Shown here in pieces: positions 59,977 through 64,000 of a DNA stretch of 64,000 bases. The translations under genes and the position numbers were made by a program. The notes under the pieces are model-generated. The model was given only the letters and a program-made list of their open reading frames with translations, was not told where the DNA came from and ran no database searches. Source of the DNA: Candidatus Endomicrobium embiratermitis. Its GTDB lineage: Bacteria > Elusimicrobiota > Endomicrobiia > Endomicrobiales > Endomicrobiaceae. The DNA is taken from NCBI GenBank assembly GCA_009781315.1, contig WQYI01000003.1, positions 1 to 64,000 on the forward strand, given 5' to 3'. How positions within the stretch are numbered: the first letter of the stretch is position 1; every line of letters begins with the position of its first letter.

Positions 59977-60912
59977 TTATAAAAACAGAGCCGATATCGA
60001 CTCGTCGTTTGATATACGCATTATCGCTTCCGCTAAAATCGAAGCAATGCTTAAAACCACTATTTTGTCCGTCGGCCCGTCATTCTGTTTAAGAGGAATC
60101 GAATCGGTTATTACGAGCTCCTCTATGCATGAATCCTGTATTTTTTGTTTAGCGCTGCCCGACAAAACTCCGTGCGAAGCGGTCGCAAAGACTCTTGATG
60201 CGCCTTTAGCTTTTATGGCGTCCGCGACTTTTGTCAAAGTTCCCGCGGTATCTACAAGGTCGTCCAATATTATACAAGTTTTATCTTTAACTTCACCTAT
60301 AATATTCATAATCGCGGCTTCATTGGGACGAGGCCTTCTTTTATCAACAATAGCCAAATCCGCGTTAAAATGTTTCGCAAAAGCCCTCGCTCTTTCCACG
60401 CCGCCCGCGTCCGGCGAAACCACGACTACGTCGCTTAACTTTTTTTCCTGAAAATAACTCAGCAAAACCGGCATTCCGTAAAGGTGGTCGACGGGAATAT
60501 CAAAAAATCCCTGAATTTGCCCAGCGTGCAAGTCCATAGTCAAAACCCTTGTTATTCCCGAAGAAGCAAGAAGATTTGCGACAAGCCTTGCCGTAATCGG
60601 AACTCTCGGCTCGGCTTTCCTGTCCTGTCTGCCGTAACCGTAATAAGGCATAACCGCGGTAACTCTTTTTGCCGAAGCCCTTTTAAGCGCGTCGGCTATA
60701 ATAAGAAGCTCCATTAAATTTTCATTTACCGGAAAACTCGTAGGCTGTATTATATAACAGTCGGCTCCGCGGACATTGTCGACTATTTTTACCTGTATTT
60801 CGCCGTCGCTGAAACGGCCGACTTTAGCTTCGCTGAGATCCACTCCGAGTTTCTGTACAATCTGTTTTGAAAGCTCGATATTTGCGTTGCCAGAAATAAT
60901 TTTGAGTTTCAT
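59977..60912 (-). CDS. prs: Ribose-phosphate pyrophosphokinase
   Basis: This 311-residue enzyme makes PRPP from ribose 5-phosphate and ATP. Seen are FSDGEIQVKI, YYGYGRQDRK, MDLHAGQIQGFFDIP, the PRPP loop CIILDDLVDTAGTL and the flexible-loop region VDKRRPRPNEA. The length is normal. It is downstream of glmU with a hairpin repeat in the spacer. Confidence 0.97.
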   Translation of the reverse strand: MKLKIISGNANIELSKQIVQKLGVDLSEAKVGRFSDGEIQVKIVDNVRGADCYIIQPTSFPVNENLMELLIIADALKRASAKRVTAVMPYYGYGRQDRKAEPRVPITARLVANLLASSGITRVLTMDLHAGQIQGFFDIPVDHLYGMPVLLSYFQEKKLSDVVVVSPDAGGVERARAFAKHFNADLAIVDKRRPRPNEAAIMNIIGEVKDKTCIILDDLVDTAGTLTKVADAIKAKGASRVFATASHGVLSGSAKQKIQDSCIEELVITDSIPLKQNDGPTDKIVVLSIASILAEAIMRISNDESISALFL

Positions 60913-60927
60913 AAAAATCCCTTTTTA

Positions 60928-61058
60928 ATGGCAAAGTGGAAAGTTGAAAGTGCAAAGTGCAAATATTGTATTTCGGCTTTGCCGAAATCTACTATAGGTT
61001 TTCGCAAAGCGAAAACACGACATTTCCACTCTTCACTCTTCACTTTTAACTTTGTCTT
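60928..61058. repeat. GTGAAAAGT-type long hairpin repeat reaching into glmU
   Basis: GGCAAAGTGGAAAGTTGAAA, then GTGCAAAGTGC, is mirrored by CACTCTTCACTCTTCACTTT and TAACTTTG. The two cores are ATTTCGGCTTTGCCGAAAT (60971-60989) and TTTTCGCAAAGCGAAAA. The right arm supplies the glmU stop codon and last codons. Confidence 0.75.
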
Positions 61059-62409
61059 TTCTTTGTTTCACTTCCTGTCTGGCTCTTGCTATGGCAAGTT
61101 TTCCAGATGGAATATCGTGCGTTATTGTTGAACCTGCCGCTATAAGCGCGCCTTTGCCTATTTTAACGGGCGCGACAAAATTCACGTTTGAACCCACAAA
61201 AGAACTGTCGCCTATATGCGTTTGATGTTTTTTCCGACCGTCATAATTGCAGGTTATTGTTCCCGCTCCGATATTTACGTTTACGCCGACAATTGCGTCG
61301 CCTATATACGAAAGATGATTGACTTTTGAACCTGTTGAAACAACGGATTTTTTTATCTCGCTGAAATTGCCGACCCTGACATTATCTTTTAAAACAGAAT
61401 CGGGTCTTATATGCGAAAAAGGACCAATTTTAACGTTTTTGTTTATAATTGCGCCGTTTACATAAGAATAAGAAATTTCACAGTTGTCGCCGATTTGAGA
61501 ATTTTTTATAAAACTTGTTCCTTGTATAACGCAGCTTTTGCCTATTGACACGCCGTTTGATATAAATGCGCCGGGATATATAACTGTGTCAGACCCGATT
61601 TTTGCGTCGTAAGAAACATATGTGTTTTCGGGATTTATCAGCATCACGCCGCTTTCCAAAAGGCCTTGAATTTTTCTTTCCTGAAAAATACGTTCCGCCT
61701 GCGCAAGTTCTTTGCGGTTATTGACGCCTTTAACCTCAAAAGAATCCCGCGTAACTATAAACGACGCTTTTTTGCCGGACTTTTTTAATATTTCAACCGT
61801 ATCGGTAAGATAATATTCTTTTTTTGCGTTATCGGGTTTAACTTTTGAAAGAGCATTCCATATATTTTTATCAAAGCAGTATATCCCGCCGTTGATTTCT
61901 TTTATAAGCTTTTCTTTGTTAGACGCGTCTTTTTCTTCGACTATTTTTTCAAGGACGCTTCCTGTCTTTATTATACGTCCGTAGCCGAAAGGATTTTCGA
62001 CCTGAGACGCCAAAACAGTAATTGAAGCGTTATTTTTTTTGTTTTGCTTTAAAAGAGCCGACAAAGTCGAAGACTTTACAAACGGAACATCGCCGCTTAC
62101 AACTAAAATTTCGCCGTTGTAGTTTTTAAGTTCTTTTTGCGCCTGCATTAAAGCGTGAGCAGAGCCAAGCTGTTCTTTTTGATATACGATTTTTATTTTG
62201 GGATTTTCAAGGCTTTTTAAATATTCTTCAACTATTTCGGCTTTATGTCCCAAAACAACTACTATATTTTCCGGATTTAATTTCTCAACGGAGCTTATAA
62301 CCCAATTTATGATCGGTTTTCCGGAAAGTTTATGCATAACTTTAGGCAAGGCCGACTTCATTCTTGTGCCGGCGCCCGCCGCAAGTATTACCGCAGAAAA
62401 ATTTTTCAT
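61033..62409 (-). CDS. glmU: Bifunctional UDP-GlcNAc pyrophosphorylase / GlcN-1-P acetyltransferase
   Basis: This is a 458-residue protein. The N-terminal uridylyltransferase has LAAGAGTRMKSALPKVMHKL and VVSGDVPFV. From about residue 240 a left-handed beta-helix of hexapeptide repeats (VRVGNFSEIKKSVVSTGSKV, GAGTITCNYDG) carries acetyltransferase activity. The start at 62409 matches the usual N-terminus; the upstream 13 codons are not family-like. The last residues (KDKVKSEE) are translated from the GTGAAAAGT repeat. Confidence 0.95.
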   Translation of the reverse strand: MKNFSAVILAAGAGTRMKSALPKVMHKLSGKPIINWVISSVEKLNPENIVVVLGHKAEIVEEYLKSLENPKIKIVYQKEQLGSAHALMQAQKELKNYNGEILVVSGDVPFVKSSTLSALLKQNKKNNASITVLASQVENPFGYGRIIKTGSVLEKIVEEKDASNKEKLIKEINGGIYCFDKNIWNALSKVKPDNAKKEYYLTDTVEILKKSGKKASFIVTRDSFEVKGVNNRKELAQAERIFQERKIQGLLESGVMLINPENTYVSYDAKIGSDTVIYPGAFISNGVSIGKSCVIQGTSFIKNSQIGDNCEISYSYVNGAIINKNVKIGPFSHIRPDSVLKDNVRVGNFSEIKKSVVSTGSKVNHLSYIGDAIVGVNVNIGAGTITCNYDGRKKHQTHIGDSSFVGSNVNFVAPVKIGKGALIAAGSTITHDIPSGKLAIARARQEVKQRKDKVKSEE

Positions 62410-62579
62410 ATATAACCCGCTTAATGATAAAGTAAAACACTCACCCAATATTGTTAATCAGGTGAGGAAATTAAAATTTACATATAAATGATACAAAAAA
62501 TAGACTAATTTTTCAATTGGCTGCAGAACCTCACAGCATATCGGACTTTTTGGCATTTAAGAGCGCCATAGAAAGAAAG

Positions 62580-62987
62580 TTATATGCCGCTGGCATCGTT
62601 CAATTCAAACAAATTGCCTTCAGGATCTCTAAAATAAACACACCGCATACCCCAGTTTTCGATACGCTGCGGTTCGCCTAAAAATTGAACGCCAGCTTCT
62701 TTCAGACGGCTGTAATCTTTATCCAAGTCGTTTGAAGGTATAACAGCTACAATAGTGTCGGGCTGAGTGCTTCCGGACGGCTGTTCATATCCCTTAAACA
62801 TAGTCATATTGGTTCCTGCAAAGATGGCAAAGCATGGCGGCTCACCTTCTTTTACGGCAAAGGAAGTATAAGGACCGTTTCTGTCTCCCCAAATCGGCAC
62901 CAATCCTATTGTGCGTGTGTAAAAATCAAAGCATGCGCCATAGTCTTTGCGCACCAAAATTCGTATTGTTGTTTCATTAAACCGCAT
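62580..62987 (-). CDS. VOC-family (glyoxalase/bleomycin-resistance-like) protein
   Basis: This is a 135-residue protein with paired beta-alpha-beta-beta-beta units: TTIRILVRKDYGACFDFYTRTIGL at the start and GMRCVYFRDPEGNLFELND at the end, the latter with the metal-binding Glu. It could be a metal-dependent lyase, dioxygenase or a binding protein; the substrate is unknown. The start at 62987 has GAGGT 7 nt upstream. With the next lipoprotein gene it separates glmU from tRNA-Gln and ispE, so it may be a later insertion into this conserved block. Confidence 0.85.
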   Translation of the reverse strand: MRFNETTIRILVRKDYGACFDFYTRTIGLVPIWGDRNGPYTSFAVKEGEPPCFAIFAGTNMTMFKGYEQPSGSTQPDTIVAVIPSNDLDKDYSRLKEAGVQFLGEPQRIENWGMRCVYFRDPEGNLFELNDASGI

Positions 62988-63071
62988 TTTATTACCTCTG
63001 ATATCACTGTTATGGTCAAGGATGGTAACTCCTCCCGTGACCAAATATAATGAATGATGAATAATCCCGCT

Positions 63072-63479
63072 TTAAGCTCTTCTTAATACTTTTATTTTTA
63101 TTTCTTCTAAATTTTGAAATTTTGGAGCCAGTTTTGCCGTTTCAACAACCAGACGTACTTGCTCTCCATCTTTAATCAAATTATCAAAGATATCACTTTC
63201 TCCAAACTTTACACCTTGCTCATCATAGAAAATAGCTCTTATACCGTCTACCACTTTCTCCTTGCCTTTTTTATTTACCCGTAAAGTTATATAGTACGCA
63301 TCCAGTTTGTATCCAAATACATTACTAATATTGCCCTTTTTTACACGATAATTTATAACTTCATACCGTCTTAAAAAATCATCCGAGAATGTGACTTCAG
63401 CTTTAGTAGTGTTAAAAATATCGCAAGCATTAAAAAACAACAGCGGGATTATCATTAAGAATGTATAAAGTTTTTTCAT
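63072..63479 (-). CDS. Small lipoprotein, unknown function
   Basis: This is a 135-residue protein with a lipoprotein signal (KKLYTFLMIIPLLFFNAC, Cys near residue 19) and a mature beta-sandwich-like part (VFGYKLDAYYITLRVNKKGKE, GIRAIFYDEQGVKFGES, QVRLVVETAKL). The fold pattern resembles immunoglobulin-like domains, but I recognise no family. It is on the same strand as the VOC gene, 84 nt upstream of it. Confidence 0.75.
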   Translation of the reverse strand: MKKLYTFLMIIPLLFFNACDIFNTTKAEVTFSDDFLRRYEVINYRVKKGNISNVFGYKLDAYYITLRVNKKGKEKVVDGIRAIFYDEQGVKFGESDIFDNLIKDGEQVRLVVETAKLAPKFQNLEEIKIKVLRRA

Positions 63480-63612
63480 TTTACCTCCGACAAATTTTTA
63501 ATACATTGTACAAAATTATTCTTTAAAGTTCGAATTGGTGTAAAAAATTCGAATGTTAAAACTGATTAGTTTAAATTTTTTACATAAAACAAAAACACAT
63601 TGGTTTTTCAAT

Positions 63613-63647
63613 AAAAAAAAGCCCTTTGACAAGGCTGCCAAAGGGCT
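63613..63647 (-). terminator. Terminator downstream of tRNA-Gln
   Basis: Reading leftwards, GAGCCCTTTG...CAAAGGGCT forms a 9-bp stem with a 10-nt loop, followed by TTTTTTTT. It closes the ispE/tRNA-Gln transcript before the lipoprotein gene. Confidence 0.85.
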
Positions 63648-63752
63648 CAACTTTTTATAAAGTATTTTAAATTTAGACAAGGAAGTGTGCGCACAAAGGT
63701 AAATGACCGCTGCTTCTGACGCAGTATAAATTTAAAAGACGAAATAAAAAAA

Positions 63753-63823
63753 CTCCGGGACTAGGATTCGAACCTAGACAAAGGGATCCAAAATCCCTTG
63801 TGCTACCATTACACAATCCCGGA
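63753..63823 (-). tRNA. tRNA-Gln (anticodon UUG)
   Basis: On the minus strand the acceptor stem is TCCGGGA/TCCCGGA with discriminator G. The D arm is GTGTAATGGTAGCAC, the anticodon stem AGGGA/TCCCT with loop TTTTGGA (anticodon TTG), and the T arm AGGTTCGAATCCT. CCA is not encoded. A tRNA-Gln next to ispE is a common arrangement. Confidence 0.97.
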
Positions 63824-63837
63824 ATTGACGCGAAATG

Positions 63838-63875
63838 ACTGGATTCTTCGGCGCTTTGCGCCTCAGAATGACGGC
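63838..63875. repeat. Dispersed repeat (CAGAATGACGGCAG end) across the ispE stop codon
   Basis: ACTGGATTCTTCGGCGCTTTGCGCCTCAGAATGACGGC, written here as units: ACTGGATTCTTC, the core GGCGCTTTGCGCC, and TCAGAATGACGGC. It shares the GAATGAC end with the copies at 15623 and 22492. The ispE stop codon (63863-63865) lies within it. Confidence 0.6.
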
Positions 63876-64000
63876 AGAGTTTCTACAAACCAATACGACC
63901 AACTATATTTTTTTAATTCTGTTTCTATTTTTTCCCTGTCTTCAGATTGATAAATCCCGAAAACCGTTGCGCCTGAGCCGGACATAAAGCTTGCGCAGTC
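63863..64000 (-). CDS. ispE: 4-diphosphocytidyl-2-C-methyl-D-erythritol kinase, C-terminal end (partial)
   Basis: The last 45 codons of a gene entering from the right edge are visible. CASFMSGSGATVFGIY is the conserved GHMP-kinase motif near the C-terminus of IspE, which phosphorylates CDP-methylerythritol in the MEP isoprenoid pathway. The last residues (ETLPSF) and stop fall in a dispersed repeat. Other GHMP kinases share part of this motif, but the tRNA-Gln/glmU/prs neighbourhood supports ispE. Confidence 0.85.
   Translation of the reverse strand, partial: DCASFMSGSGATVFGIYQSEDREKIETELKKYSWSYWFVETLPSF

Overview
Organism and basis. The window looks like a chromosomal segment of an AT-rich, anaerobic, Gram-negative (outer-membrane-bearing) bacterium. 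The best fit is Elusimicrobiota, class Endomicrobia; this is inferred from gene content and not verified by any search. Indicators are a TonB-dependent receptor, lipoproteins, a PorV-like protein next to a subtilase with a type IX-like C-terminal sorting domain, the GGGtGRT/iron-sulfur-scaffold pair seen in anaerobes, a MetF-MetV pair as in acetogens, and the glmU-prs-rplY-pth block.

Layout. (1) 1-12.5 kb is an accessory island. It holds a 5'-truncated Fic gene, a flavodoxin lipoprotein, a four-gene minus-strand operon (DNA methyltransferase; a protein with both a MORC/Hsp90-like and a histidine-kinase GHKL ATPase; a receiver-domain protein with an unknown output region; a small winged-helix-like protein), a decayed IS3-family element beside a serine-recombinase remnant, a DUF5677-like gene, a DUF2971 gene, and a two-gene cassette of a Panacea-like/DUF488 fusion plus a KTYP-motif protein preceded by three palindromes. 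(2) 12.6-13.7 kb holds a cold-shock gene, a small basic protein, tRNA-Ser(GGA) and a degenerate structured copy of that tRNA. (3) 13.7-33.4 kb holds housekeeping genes: DUF2207, YgiQ-type radical SAM, the nadD-yqeK-LytR_C-rsfS run, proA, aconitase, a GT-C/TPR membrane protein, pcrA, a nucleoside phosphorylase overlapping an SPL-type radical SAM gene, and proB followed by a MORN/YwqK-repeat protein. (4) 33.5-42.8 kb holds the GGGtGRT pair, a lipoprotein-eno-ftsB-nikR operon, and a convergent TonB receptor-ABC transporter-methyltransferase operon that I read as metal (probably nickel) uptake. (5) 42.8-52.5 kb holds an AddAB-like helicase/nuclease pair and the pepP-efp-accB-accC operon. (6) 52.5-64 kb holds a second cold-shock gene with a structured leader and a possible upstream small RNA, the PorV-like/subtilase pair, aqpZ, metV-metF, pth, rplY, prs, glmU, two small genes, tRNA-Gln(UUG) and the 3' end of ispE.

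Genome-wide style. Two patterns run through the core region. Many intergenic spacers hold long hairpin-forming repeats: a purine-rich arm of short degenerate units, a small GC-rich palindromic core, and a pyrimidine-rich arm. Unrelated sequences share this architecture, and the repeats supply the stop codon and last residues of several genes and an internal insertion in ygiQ. Second, several genes have a TATAAT box only 6-8 nt before the start codon, suggesting leaderless mRNAs.

The best candidate for an undescribed system is the methyltransferase / dual-GHKL kinase / receiver / winged-helix operon at 1554-6655. It reads like a two-component phosphorelay coupled to DNA modification in a defence-type island. 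The DUF488-fusion plus KTYP cassette at 10786-12456 is second.
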